Shown here piece by piece: positions 1-11,445 of a stretch of 64,000 nt of DNA. The DNA is from Spinellus fusiger (lineage: Eukaryota; Mucoromycota; Mucoromycetes; Mucorales; Phycomycetaceae), in NCBI GenBank assembly GCA_025094145.1, contig JALLLS010000091.1, positions 62,001-126,000 on the forward strand, in the 5' to 3' direction. The position numbers and the translations under genes are program-made. The stretch's first letter is position 1; each line of letters opens with the position of its first letter. Under the pieces are notes generated by a model. The model was given only the letters and a program-made list of their open reading frames with translations. It was not told the origin of the DNA and made no database searches.

Positions 1-130
1 AAGCTTACACCGTACTACAGACAGCCCACACCCACTTGCACAAACACATACACTCACCACCAACACCAACACCAACACCTCCACCAACACCAACACCACT
101 CCTATTACCACCACTCCTCCTCCTCTTCCC

Positions 131-2814
131 ATGTCACCCTCCCTCAACAAAGAGTCTTCTGGCTCATTCCTAGCGAGAACCCTCTCCACCAAACGCAATC
201 GGTCTGGCTCCAACAGTGGACGCACTCGTCATTCACCTCCACTTCCACCTTCCTCCAGCTCACCTCTTCTCAAACCCACCACCACCAACACCACCACCAC
301 CAACACCACCAACACCACCATCAACACCACCATCAACACCATCAACACTGTCCCACAAATCAGCAGTTCCTCCCAACCCAAACGCACCAGCAACAGAAGC
401 GACGAATCCACTCCTCAGGCCCTGTCTTCACCTCCCAAAGAGCTGCTCAGTAGTTCCATGGGCAAATCAAGAGACCGCAATACCTTGAAAGAGGTGTTTG
501 AAAAGGTCGTCGGTAGTCTTAACGGTAATCCACATGGGTTTCTCTCTCTCTCTCCATGGCTGTGTGCACTGGACTCACTCCTTCTTATGATAGATCTCAT
601 CAATAAGGACAGCAGCTCCAAGCAGCAAGAAAAGGAGATGGAGATATCAGGTCCTTACAATACAAAACATGTCACTCATGTAGGATTTGATGCTACCACG
701 GGTGAATTCACGGGGTTGCCTGGTGAATGGCAGATCCTCTTGAAGCACAGTGGCATTTCAAAGACCGAGCAGTATCAGAATCCACAGGTAAAGTGTCCAT
801 TCTCCCTCTCTCTCCCTCTCTCTTATTCTTATTCTCTCCTTGTTCATCTGTATAATCTACTATGGCCTCATCCGCACACTCTAGGCTGTGTTGGATGCAA
901 TTGGATTCTACCAAGAGACAAGAGACCACGATGATCTGGTGTATCACAAGATGGAAAAGGCCCATGCTCAGAGTGATAAGTCATCTCCACCACAACCCAC
1001 GTCACTGCTCCAGGACACTCTCTTGGCAGGATCTGATCTGTTAGCCCACCCACAGAATGACTACCAGCATCCGCCAGTGTTCTCTGCCCTAGGTAAGTTG
1101 ACTCTTCTCCTTCTCAGTGATCCGTGGGACTCAGTGTTGTTAGGTGAGCCCACACCAGAGTATTCTGTCTATCCAAAGCCATCACTCAAAGGCATTATGG
1201 TAACCTATGCGCCCTGTTCTCTCTTTCATGTGGGCAGAACCACCAAAGACTTATTCTTCTCTCTTTAGCACTCACAGTCAGCCCGCATCCCCACCCACAG
1301 TAAGTCCTCATGGGCTCAGCTCTTTCTGTCTTTATTAAGTTCTACCTACTCACCTACTCACTCCCCATTCTTCATCTAAACCCATAAAGACGCCGAGCGT
1401 CAAGACTTGAATTCAAAATTCAATGAGCGGTTCTATGCTGAGCTGGGCATTGAGCCCCCTCGTCCTGGCCCCAGTGTGGCTGCCAGCACAGGCGCCCCCA
1501 CCAGCCAGCCTGCCAGAGACTACGACATCCAGCGCAAACTCAGCAGCAAACACCGTGAAAAGAAGCAGGACAAGGCCCCCACCACGCTCACTGCCTCTCC
1601 AGGCACCGTCAAACAGCGGGTGCCAAGAGAGCCACGCACAGCCATGCGGGATTCCCAGGTGATTGCCAAACTCCAGACCATCTGCAAGGTCACCAACCCA
1701 CGCCGAATGTACATGGGAATGAAGAAGATTGGTCAAGGCGCTTCAGGAGGCGTCTACACTGCCTACGCACAGGGCAGCAGTCGACCTGTGGCGATCAAGC
1801 AGATGAACCTTGAGCAGCAGCCCAAGAAGGAGCTGATCATCAATGAGATTCTTGTCATGAAGGACTCCCACCACGACAATATTGTCAACTACATTGATTC
1901 CTACTTGTGGGAGGGTGATTTGTGGGTGATTATGGAGTACATGGAAGGCGGCTCTCTCACCGATGTTGTGACTTGCAATATGATGATGGAGGGACAGATT
2001 GCTGCTGTGTGTCGAGAGGTTCTTCAGGGTCTTTGTCATCTGCATTCACGTGGAGTTATTCATAGAGACATCAAATCGGACAATATTCTCCTTAACATGC
2101 ATGGTGATATTAAGCTGAGTAAGTCCAATCTAGGAGAGGGTTTTGTGATTGTGATTGTGATTGTGTGTATGCTGATCCTACGCCTGTTTCTGTTCTTGTT
2201 ATTAGCTGATTTTGGCTTCTGTGCACAACTCAACGACTCACAGACCAACCGCACAACCATGGTGGGCACGCCTTATTGGGTAAGGAAGTCAATGATCATT
2301 ACAGCAGATCCACTCATGCTATCTATGTTATCTATGTTATGTTATCTATGCTACCTATGCTACCTATGCTATTCATGCTATCCATGCTATCCATCTTATT
2401 CATGCTATCCATGCTATCCATCTTATTCATGCTATCCATGCTATCCATCTTATTGTTGTGCACTAGATGGCACCCGAGGTCGTCACACGCAAGGAATATG
2501 GCCCCAAGGTGGATATCTGGTCCTTGGGCATTATGGCCATTGAGATGATCGAGGGAGAGCCGCCCTATCTGAATGAGAATCCATTGCGTGCACTGTATTT
2601 AATTGCTAACAACGGCACTCCCAAGTTACAATGTCCAGAAGCACTGACCAAGGTCTTTACTGACTTCCTTGCCAAGTGCCTGACAGTGGATGTAGAGAGC
2701 CGACCTACAGCTGCAGAACTCCTTCGTCATCCCTACCTTAGACTGGCAGATCCACTTCCTACTCTAAAGCCTCTCATCAAGGCAGCAAGAGATGCAGCTA
2801 GGCGCGATGATTGA
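131..2814 (+). CDS. STE20: Ste20-type p21-activated kinase (PAK)
   Basis: Serine/threonine kinase of the PAK/Ste20 family, which relays Cdc42/Rac signals to MAPK cascades and the actin cytoskeleton. Exons that join in frame: 131-524, 594-787, 885-1092, 1390-2118, 2206-2279, 2467-2814, giving 648 aa. The N-terminus is Ser/Thr/Asn-rich and low-complexity. A CRIB/PBD motif ([14 protein letters not shown]) lies near residue 150. The kinase domain is complete: glycine loop [12 protein letters not shown] lysine, catalytic [11 protein letters not shown] and GTPYW followed by MAPEV. No PH domain is seen before the CRIB motif, which favours Ste20 over Cla4. The intron at 2280-2466 is filled with imperfect CTATCCATG-type repeats. 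The start at 131 is the first ATG of the open frame; an upstream exon outside the window cannot be excluded. Confidence 0.9.
2320..2455 (+). repeat. Tandem CTATG/CTATCCATG repeat inside a PAK intron
   Basis: Imperfect short tandem repeats fill most of the intron between the GTPYW and MAPEV exons of the kinase gene. It reads open in one frame, but it interrupts the kinase activation segment and is clearly intronic. Confidence 0.8.
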
Positions 2815-3610
2815 TGACAGTGGGATAAGTAGGGTGTTTCTTCTGTCATTCCTGCTGGCAATCCATAAGATCATGCTCCTGTACAACAAGAAGAACACGA
2901 CATTGATGCCTCAACACACACCTACACTTGTATTGGACACTTGTATTGGACACTTGCATTGGACACTTGCATTGGACACCTGCACATTCACTCACCTTCT
3001 TTCTTTCTTACCTTGCATCCCATCCTCCCATCTCACCCTTCCAATGGCATCAGTGTTCTCCTTCTTCTCCTACTCACCTCTTTTTTTTCAATTCTTTTTT
3101 ATTTTATTTTATATATTTTATATCTTCTCCTCTCTTCTTCTCTTGGCGGCTTATTGTGTATATAGAATCAATAAAAAAAAAACTCAAGTCCATTTAACTT
3201 TTTCTGTTTTATTTATGCGGAGATTGAACTAATATGGGAGAGTGAAGAGGAGAAGAGTGTGACTGTTAAGGACTGTATTATAGAAAGGGCGGTCTTTGCT
3301 TTCTCTACGCTCTCTTTCATTGCTTTATGTCTTATGACCCAATGACCCATCCACCTACCCTCTCCCTTTCAGAGGTACATCTCATCTCATCTGTTACGAG
3401 TAGTTCTATAAGTGACAGGAGGAAGTTTTCTTTTTTCTTTTTTCTACTGTACTGTATTGTGTAGTTGTCACAAGCACTAGGGTCCAAGGAGACACCAGCA
3501 CCCCAACCACAGACTGCTCATGTAAACAAGGAGAGAGAGAGAGAGAGAGAGAGACTACAGATACATCAAGGAGACAATGATCACTGATAGATTCCACACA
3601 GACAAAGCCA
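2815..3610. other. Intergenic region and 3' UTR of the kinase gene
   Basis: No convincing gene. Near 2925-2990 a 15-nt unit (TTGGACACTTGCATT-like) is repeated about four times. T-rich tracts follow at 3075-3180, with an AATAAA-like signal near 3170 that could serve the upstream kinase. A (GA)n run lies at about 3532-3552. Confidence 0.5.
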
Positions 3611-4258
3611 TTGTGCCAGAATATCTTTGATGTAGAAAGAGGCAACCTGTATGATGTACTGCAGTCACTGAGAAGTGTGTTTTGGGCACAACCACCTCCA
3701 GCCGTCGTAGTCCCACCAACAGAAACAGCAAAAGAAATAGCAGAAACAACAACAACAGCAACAGCAGCAAAAACAGCAGCAACAACAACAGCAACAACAA
3801 CAGCAAAAGAAATACTGGTAGAGACACTGGTGGACACATTCAATACGACACTCCATGTCGATCCACAGCCCACAGGACAAGAGACAAAGAGGCCGACTGA
3901 AAAGACAAAGACTCACAGTGCCAGACACAAGCGACGGATGTCTGTACCAGAGACACCTCCCCAACAGCTCAGACGACTCCACACCAAGACAACTGTCCCC
4001 TGGTCCTGTAAAGATGGAATGATGCGTGAATTACGAATGTATTCTTCCTGTAAGTGGCTTCTCCAACAGAGAAACATGGTATTGATCTCCATTTGAAATT
4101 GGACAGCCTACAAAGAAAGCGCTGTTCTTGCTAAACTGGCAGTATGGGAGGATTCCTATAGTGCTTATCAAAGAGAACAACTGGCATTGTACTTGATGCC
4201 TGTGGCCCGTGGATTCCAGCGTGCTTCTGTAGTGCAAGTGTTGCAGAGATGGTGTTGA
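3611..4258 (+). CDS. Unidentified protein, 5' end unresolved
   Basis: I do not recognise this protein. An open frame at about 3611-4049 joins through a 57-nt GTAAGT...CAG intron (4050-4106) to 4107-4258 in frame and ends at a TGA. The last exon looks genuinely coding (SYKESAVLAKLAVWEDSY...). The middle part is a CAA/CAG-rich stretch read here as Thr/Ala-rich; another frame gives Asn/Ser-rich sequence, so the true frame of the 5' half is uncertain. There is no in-frame ATG near 3611, so an upstream exon or a downstream start is likely. It converges on the RPAP2 gene. Confidence 0.35.
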
Positions 4259-4360
4259 TTTCTCTTCTCCTCTTTTAGAATGACGCCGTTTTATATCTAT
4301 ATACACTCTTCTTTTTCTTCTCTCAACACACACACACCCTTCTCCATGTTTATTTCTACC

Positions 4361-6211
4361 TTAACATCCTACAGAATATGTGCTCTTGGACACAATCACT
4401 CGAACACAGGCATCCACTGTCTCTGTAGACTGCCCTACACTATGACAGCACGCCTCAAACTTCTCCTTCCACGCCTCTTCTTTCTTTTCCTTCTTCACTA
4501 GTAGACGATCTGCAATGGCCTTGAAAAGAACAAGGGTCATCATGTACGCCTGAGCAGAGGCCAAGGCTACTTTAGAGGCATCTGGGAAATGGAATGTGCG
4601 AATAAGATCTGCCATGTCGTTTTCCAGAGTGGCTTTGATCCCTAATTGTATGCGTAGGCCTGCGTATCTAATTCATTGTTGTTATTGTTATTAGTATTAC
4701 TGCTATCATTATTAATATTACTACTACTACTACTATCAATCTCATATGCACAGTGAGTGAATAGGCAAGCCACAGTGATGGAAGAAAAGGAGAGATAAAA
4801 GGAAAAAAAAAAGGTACTTGCGTTTGGAGGATCTTTTCACAGAAGATCTGTTCTCGCATCAGACTGGCCTCATCTCTGGCTATGCCTTGTGTGTAGTTGA
4901 TGTTGTGGACACTTTCTCCGTGAAGATGGCGGAAGTAGTCGTAGGTGGTGGGAGTGGAGATGGCGTCGAGAAGAGTCCAGATCATACCAAACAGTGACAT
5001 TTGGGGGAGGCTGGATTTCTTTGACTTTTTTGGCTTTTTTGGCTTTTTTGGTGTGGTTGTAGGAGCAGTTGTAGGAGCAGTGGTATTCTCCATAACATGA
5101 TGTGTGCTGGTAGGCAGTCTTGAATGAACAGAGTTGGATGTGGTATTGGACTGTATGACTGTTGACTGTATTGGACGCTGTCTTTTGTTTTCTATCAGGC
5201 AGTGGTGTGTCTGCCGTAGTTTGCTTTCTATCAGGCAGTGGCATGTCTGCCGTGGTTTGCTTTCTATCAGGCAGTGGCATGTCTGCCGTGGTTTGCTTTC
5301 TATCAGGCAGTGGCGTATCTGCCCTTTTCACTGTTTTCCTCACGGAAGGCGCCTTTTGCTTCTTCAGTGTCATCGTCAGTGGCTCATTCTTTTTTGGCTG
5401 CATCACAAACCCTTCAATGGTCGCATAACTCTCTGCTTGTGGCATGTCGAGTGGCCTCACCCTCCCCTGTTCTTGTGTTGTTTCTTTGATCTCCAGCCCA
5501 CCCACCGCCACGTTCTGGAGACTCTGCACCAACAACTGGACATACTCCTGTTGCAGCTGTGGCGTTGTCTTTTTCACTCTCATACGCTCCTTTTCTTTCT
5601 GCACTGCCTGTCTATGCTTGTATTCAGTGTCCACGCACACACACACACACACACAAAGAAAGAAATAGAGAGAAGGAAATAGAGAGAAGGAAATAGAGAG
5701 AAAGAAATAGAGAGAAAGAAATAGAGAGAAATAGAGAGACTTACTTGATATCTTCCTGAGCCAGTACCACATGCACATGCACTGGTTTTGTACTGTCTCT
5801 CCCCCACACAGGCTCCTCCGACAGCTGCATACTGTAGTACCTGGACTTCTGCAAACAGGCCTGGGAGCAGAACATGGCCATGTCCGTCAGATCATACACT
5901 TTGCGCTGTGACAAGGAAATACGGTACCGGGAGACATGGGTTGAGGAGGGAAGTGTCTTTTCGCAAAGAGGATATCCACACTGACCCTGCACGGATCTTT
6001 CTTCAATGATCTCCTGGTAACTCTGGGGCTGGAGAACAGTGGCTGCCTGCTGTAGTACGTCGTGGGAGATGAAGGGTGCAGAAAACAGTTTTTCTTGCCA
6101 GTGAAAAACAAGGTCCTGGGACACCTTGCGTTGTTGTGCACTGGCAGCCACTAATTTCTGGCGTAGAGTGAGAGGTTTTTGTCGATTCTTTTGTGCTGTC
6201 TTTAATGCCAT
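4361..6211 (-). CDS. RPAP2: Rtr1/RPAP2-type RNA polymerase II CTD phosphatase
   Basis: Homologue of Rtr1/RPAP2, which associates with RNA polymerase II and dephosphorylates its C-terminal domain (Ser5). Exons (descending): 6211-5745, 5611-5177, 5106-4822, 4667-4361; 497 aa if all junctions are right. The zinc-finger region is clear: CGYPLC near residue 90, then CSQAC, with the family-typical RYRISLSQRKVYDL and FCSQACLQKSRYY. Exon 2 carries a 12-aa repeat (ADMPLPDRKQTT) present four times. The exon 2/3 junction is weak (donor GTCCAA), but a frame change there is required. The exon 3/4 intron uses a GC donor (GCAAGT). An in-frame ATG at 6301 would add 30 hydrophobic residues; I prefer 6211. The RING gene's stop is about 94 bp upstream on the same strand. 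Confidence 0.85.
5205..5325 (-). repeat. 36-nt coding tandem repeat in RPAP2
   Basis: Four near-identical 36-bp units encode (ADTPLPDRKQTT)-like repeats in the linker between the RPAP2 zinc-finger region and the C-terminal part. Differences between units are mostly single bases (T/M at position 3). Confidence 0.85.
5636..5742. repeat. (CA)n plus AAATAGAGAG-type microsatellite in an RPAP2 intron
   Basis: A CA dinucleotide run is followed by about eight purine-rich units of AGAAATAGAG type. It fills the first RPAP2 intron (5612-5744). Confidence 0.8.
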
Positions 6212-6304
6212 TGGATAATGAGAGCGAGAAGAGAAGAGAAAGAAAGAGAAGAGAAAGAGGGCAGATTCAAAGCCAGCCACTTTAGAACAAAAGGCAGACA
6301 TTGT

Positions 6305-7110
6305 TTATTCTTCTTCTTGGAGAGGTGTATAAGTACATGCAGCCCCATAGGCTCCATAATTCAGTCCTGAGCGTACATAGGCCATGAGTTCTGTTATGAA
6401 CAGATGAGCCTTACGCGTCTCTCCCTGCACATCCCCTACCCACGCACTCAGTGGCTCGAGAACAGCAAGAGCGTCCATGCCCAGGACTGCTGTTTTGGAG
6501 GAAGAAAGGTGGGTTGTATAGGGCATCATCACTAGACTGGCCACATGAGTTTCCACCAGAGTGTCATAGGCAGAGTGCATTAGCAGAGGTAGTTCTCTCT
6601 GCATAAACTGCAGTACCTGTCTTGTGGAGATGAGTTTGGGTCTTGTTCTCTCCTCCAAAAGAGAGTTGGACTTACTCTGGGCTTGTGGACAGGCGCAAGA
6701 CACTCGAGGGCAGCATAGCAGGCCAGTGCCGGTGGATGAGCAGTGACCTTGACTTGTCCATGGTACAGGTCAAACCGCTGGGCTGCTATCTGTTGCTGGA
6801 GTGTGCGCTGAGGTGGATCAGGCACCTGGCGTCCTCGGTGTACAGTAGATTGTAGGGAGTCTTGTTCTTCGTCCACTGAACAGTAGGAAAGTCCTGCCAG
6901 GCTGTACTCTTCAAATGTCCCCTTGTCTTCATCCACCGAGTGAATAAGAGTGTCAATAGCACATTTGCACAAAGGACAATAGGACGCAATGGCCACCCAC
7001 TGCCGGATACAGGCAAAGCAGTAGAAATGGAAGCAGGGACTGAGGAACGTCGAGTTGGTTTGTTCCTGTAAACAAATAGAACATATATGCTGGGCCATTT
7101 GCCTACCCAC
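6305..7110 (-). CDS. RING-finger protein, TOPORS-like E3 ligase
   Basis: Two exons, 7110-6676 and 6616-6305, joined by a 59-nt GTAAGT...CAG intron; about 248 aa. The N-terminus is a C3HC4 RING (CSICLQEQ...CFHFYCFACIRQW...CPLC). Its spacing, and the following CAIDTLIHSV, match the TOPORS RING and its C-terminal flank, so ubiquitin (possibly SUMO) ligase activity is expected from the family. The C-terminal part contains a conserved-looking helical segment (VLQFMQRELPLLMHS). Either MGRQ at 7110 or MAQH at 7098 could be the start. The protein is much shorter than animal TOPORS (about 1000 aa) and has no SR-rich tail. Confidence 0.75.
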
Positions 7111-7149
7111 CCAAACCTCTTTTCACTACTTTATAGAGTCTTGTTAAGT

Positions 7150-7452
7150 AAGTAAAATAAATAAAGAGATGTAATAGATATAATAAATAAAGAGATATAA
7201 TAAATAAAGAGATATAATAAATAAAGAGATATAATAAATAAAGAGATATAATAAATAAAGAGATATAATAAATAAAGAGATATAATAAATATAATAAATA
7301 TAATAAATATAATAAATATAATAAATATAATAAATATAATAAATATAATAAATATAATAAATATAATAGATATAATAGATATAATAAATATAATAAATAT
7401 AATAGATATAATAAATATAATAAACATAATAAATATAATAAATATAATAAAA
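7150..7452. repeat. AT-rich satellite (AATAAAGAGATAT and AATATAAT units)
   Basis: Two adjacent tandem arrays lie between divergent genes. About seven units of a 15-nt AATAAAGAGATATAAT-like motif are followed by about fifteen units of a 9-nt AATATAATA motif. It occupies most of the intergenic space between the RING gene (-) and the KH gene (+), so it probably lies within both promoters. Confidence 0.9.
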
Positions 7453-7568
7453 AAGAACAGAGAAGAGAGAAGCCCAATCCCTCCTGGGCTCTGCCTGAAT
7501 GCAGTCACAATGTGCTACCTTAAAAAATTCGCAAGAGGGACGGCTTCTTCAGCAAAAACGTCTTCACC

Positions 7569-9866
7569 ATGGAGGGCAACAACAAGACCTACTCGTCCGT
7601 TCCGCCTCCTGCCTCTCTCATATCCAACGCGCCTGTTGATTTCAACAATGCACTGTCAAAGGCACGGGCTATTGCTGAGAAACTAAAGCAGCAAGCAGCG
7701 GCCAGTGCTGCTCCTTCTGTAGGAGGTCCTTCCTATGCTTCGGGTAAGTCCCTGTCATTTCTCATGGACACTAGACAAGATATCAGCCGCCATGGAGAGA
7801 TAAGGATAGACAGACAAACAATGTGTGGGTGTGTGTGTTTACTTATTCTTTTGCTAGTGGGCTCAAAACGGGGCTATCGAGAGGGATCCAGTGAGGACGA
7901 CAAGCACCACGCCCGCTCTTCACGACCCTACGCCCGTGACGAACACGACAGCAAACGCAGTTCCTACGACAGCTATGGACGTCCCTCCTCTAGCAGTAAG
8001 TGGCAGGCGATGGCCAAGAAGATACCGTCTTGACAAGGAACACGCAAGTTACTAATAACCAACACTACCAGGTCGCTATGGCGGGGGCTCTGACGACAGA
8101 AAACACACCACCCACCACAACGACATGTCTTCTTCTTCCTCTTCATTGCAGGAGGAGTGCACTGTGCCCAACCATATGGTGGGTCTTGTGATTGGCAAGG
8201 GAGGCGATAACCTCAAGAAGATTGAACGCATGTCGGGTGCCAAAGTGCAGTTTACAGGAGGTAACCATCTCTTCTTCTACTTCTTCTTCTACTACTTCGC
8301 TCGACTCACAGCACATCAGACAGTGGCGATCTTGAACGACGGGTGAATATTGTGGGTGAGCCAGAACAGACAAAAATAGCACGTGAAATGATCCAACAGG
8401 TGGTAGATGATGCGTATGTCTGTGAGGCCTCCCGCATGAGTCGCCCCACCCCCAGTGCCAATGCCACAGGAGCAGGCATGTCCGAGACAGCGACGGCTCC
8501 CTTGACCACCTTTAGCAGTGGAGGCAGCAATCTGATCATCACAATTCCTTCTGGCAAAGTGGGGTTAGTGATTGGCAGAGGAGGAGAGACCATTCGTGAC
8601 CTGGAGGAGCGCAGTGGGGCCAAAATCACAGTGGCACCCGAGCCCTCTTCCGACCGACCCTCTCAGCGCTCAGTCAATCTGATTGGAGATGCCCATGCAG
8701 TGCAGAGAGCCAAGGCACTGATTGATGACATTGTCAGTGAAGATTCTCTCAAATCAGTAAGTAGTGTGTATGCGTACTAGGGGCTGATCTGGACACAAGG
8801 TAACCCCCAGCCGTGATTGGGCTGCCTACCGCCAACAGCACTACCCAGCAGGAGAGTCAGGCCATGGACGCAGAGATGAAGAAGAGAGCGATACGCATAG
8901 AAAGGAAGGGTCTGACACAGCATTGGGGAGTGGGAGTGGGAGTGGGAGTGGCGGTGGCGGTGGCGGTGGCAGTGGGAGTGGTGCAGGGTATCCATCCTTT
9001 GCTACTGGTGCCAATGCACCCTTTGATCGCTATGGACCCTCCTCCAGTTCACAACACCAGGACCGTGGCTACAACAGTGGCAGCACCAGCACCAGTGGAG
9101 GGGCAACAACAGGCGCCAATACCAGTGGAGGAGACCACAGAGCAGGCATTGGATTCCGTAACAGATTCTCAGACGAGAGAGAGTCCATCCAAGTCCCAAA
9201 GAATGCTGTTGGATTTCTTATTGGTAGAGGAGGAGAAACAGTGCGTAGTTTGCAGGATCAGTCAGGAGCAAGAATCAAGGTGGATTCTACGGGAGATGTG
9301 GATGGGAATGAGCGCACGATCAATATCTTTGGTAAGTAGCAGCAGCAGCAGTGAAGAACTCGAGAGAGGGAGGGAGAGAGGTATGAATACAGTGTGTCTA
9401 TAGGCAGTACGGAAGCCATTGCATTGGCCAAACAACTTGTGATGGAGAAGGTGGCAGAGGGAAATGTAAGTTCAGTCTACACCAACAGTGACTCATTGGA
9501 GTTGGATTAGGCTAACCGAGGTGCGGGTGGTCCTGGAGGAGGAGTTGGAGGTCCTGGAGGTCCTGGAGGTCCTGGAGGAATTGGAGGAGGAGGGGGCAGT
9601 AGCCGATATGGAGGAGAGAATTCTCGAAGGGGAGGGTAAGTAGTGATGTGTGGATTAGGCAAAGGGACTTATATAGGTGGATTTAGCTACAGTGGAGGCT
9701 ATAGCAATGACCGTTACAACCAGAGCTACGGATCCCAGTACCCACCCTCAGCAGAAGCAGGAGCAGGGTATGATTACTCCCAGTACCAGCAATACTATGG
9801 GCAATATGGCTACGGACAACCACCTTATGGCCAAGACAAAGGAGCCATTGGAGGCACACCTGGTAC

Positions 9867-9900
<34 letters not shown>

Positions 9901-10358
9901 AGTGCAGCAGCCAGTGGAGCAACAGGAGCAGCAGGAGCAGCAGGAGCAGGAGCAGCAGGAGCAACAGCAGGCCCACCTTCTGGAGCAGCACCCACAGGTA
10001 CATTGTAGACAGTAGAGGGTCTGTCCTAGAACTCACCCTGTCTGTATGGGCATTAGGCTATGAGGCATACCATGGCTATCCTTATGGGTATGGCGGCTAT
10101 AGTCAGTACTCAGCGGAGACACCCCAGGAAGAAGGTGCAAAAGAACTCACAGCAGATGCCAGTGACAAGCCAGAAGAACAGTCTCAGTGGACACAAGAGG
10201 CCTACAATCAGTGGTACCAGCAGTACTATGGCGGACACTATGGTGCTTATCCCAGTGAGGTTCCTCAAGAAACACTGACTGATGTCCCTCCTCCTCCTAG
10301 TAGTAATGACAGTACAGAAACACCCACACCCACACCTACTAATCCACCTGCAGAGTAA
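7569..10358 (+). CDS. KH-domain RNA-binding protein, FUBP/KHSRP-like
   Basis: Nine exons join in frame: 7569-7743, 7858-7995, 8072-8260, 8320-8756, 8800-9331, 9404-9465, 9511-9635, 9687-9997, 10057-10358; 756 aa. Three KH domains are visible by their GXXG loops: VGLVIGKGGDNLKKIE, VGLVIGRGGETIRDLE and VGFLIGRGGETVRSLQ. Between KH2 and KH3 is a Gly/Ser run, and after KH3 come Gly/Pro-, Tyr/Gln- and Ala/Gly-rich low-complexity segments with repeated QWYQQYY-like motifs, as in FUSE-binding proteins. Expected role: binding single-stranded nucleic acid to control transcription, splicing or mRNA decay. The 43-nt intron (8757-8799) is unusually short. Confidence 0.85.
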
Positions 10359-10716
10359 AGAAAGAAAAGAAAAGAAAAACACAAGCCAAGAATCCTCTCT
10401 TTTTCTCTTTCTCTTTTATACGTCTTTTCTTTTCTCTTTCTTTCTTTCTTTCTATATTCTTATACGTTGTTCTGCTTTCTCCACGCACTCCTCTCCACGC
10501 ACTCTCCACGCACTCTATTCTCTCTCTCTAAAGGAAAACAAAAAAAAAAGAAGAAAAAAAAGAAAAAAGAAAAACACAAGCCAAGAAGCTATGTTTTGTT
10601 TATTCCCCTATACTTATTCTCTCTGTCTCTCTCATCATAATGGTAATGAACACTAGAAAGATACACAAGAGAGTGGGTTCTGTGACTTGTGGATGGTGAT
10701 AGGAGGGGGAGGGGTC
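10359..10716. other. Convergent 3' UTR region
   Basis: Stop codons of the KH gene (+) and Tim10 (-) face each other here. The sequence is made of CTTTTCT and AAAGAAAAG tracts, and ACACAAGCCAAGAA occurs twice (about 10380 and 10574). No gene is seen. Confidence 0.6.
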
Positions 10717-11064
10717 TTAGTTGAGGAGAGCATCAGGCACAAAACTACCACTCTCTGTGCTGGATGCATTTTGCTCCATCTTTTGTCCCAGCAAGGTCTG
10801 CATTGCCACGTATTTTCCAACACACCGATCAATGCACTTGGACTCTCCCTTGTTCAGATCAGGTTCATGGTAGCTGACAGGAATACACTTTTTGCGACAT
10901 GTCTCTGTAATACTACCTCATGATCAACACTCCTTTCTTCTCAACACTAGAGTCACTAGAATATACCGATTGTAGAGGTCCATAAACGCATCAACCTGAT
11001 GTTCTGCTGCCATAAGTTTGGTGGGATCCGCATAAGTCTGAGAAAACGATCCCCAAGACGCCAT
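10717..11064 (-). CDS. TIM10: Tim10, small TIM chaperone of the mitochondrial intermembrane space
   Basis: Two exons, 11064-10967 and 10912-10717, joined by a 54-nt intron; 97 aa, the usual length for small TIMs. The twin CX3C motifs are intact (CRKKC and CIDRC), flanked by the Tim10-typical YHEPDLNKGES and DRCVGKYV. Small TIMs form Tim9-Tim10 hexamers that escort hydrophobic precursors to TIM22 and the SAM complex. The C-terminus ends EQNASSTESGSFVPDALLN. The gene converges with the KH gene. Confidence 0.9.
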
Positions 11065-11445
11065 GCTTGTTGTGCTGGTGGTGGTGGAAGAGTAAGTATA
11101 AATGTGACTACTGACTTATAAAAAGATGAGGAACAAAATTTATCTTTTTTTTTATCTTTTTTTTTTCTTTTCTAGGGCAGTGGTGATATTATTTCTTTGA
11201 ACTAATGGTCTCTATGTACACATAAAAAGAAGAAGAAAAAGATCAAGACGCTTAGACCAGCCAACGCCTGTGTGTACTTGTACTTGTTATCCTTGTTGTC
11301 CTTGTTGTTTGTTGTATGTATGTATGTATGTATGTCTGGAAAGAAGGAAGAAGAGTCTGGAAAGAAAGAGAGTCCGTCCGTGGAGAAAGAAGACTCCATT
11401 TCCATTTCTCCCATTTCTCCTGCTCTTGAAGAAGAGTGCACGTAG
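11065..11445. other. Intergenic, Tim10 upstream region
   Basis: No gene is seen. Poly-T/CTTTT tracts lie near 11145-11175 and a (GTAT)n tract near 11313-11335. It probably holds the Tim10 promoter and the 3' end of the cyclin gene. Confidence 0.5.

Noticed and set aside
1269..1299. Extra small exon in the PAK gene
   Set aside because: A single intron from 1093 to 1389 joins the flanking exons in frame (SAL-DAERQDL) without it.
7103..7508. Long minus-strand frames of Leu/Tyr or Ile/Phe repeats
   Set aside because: They are translations of the AATATAATA satellite, open in several frames because the unit length is a multiple of three.
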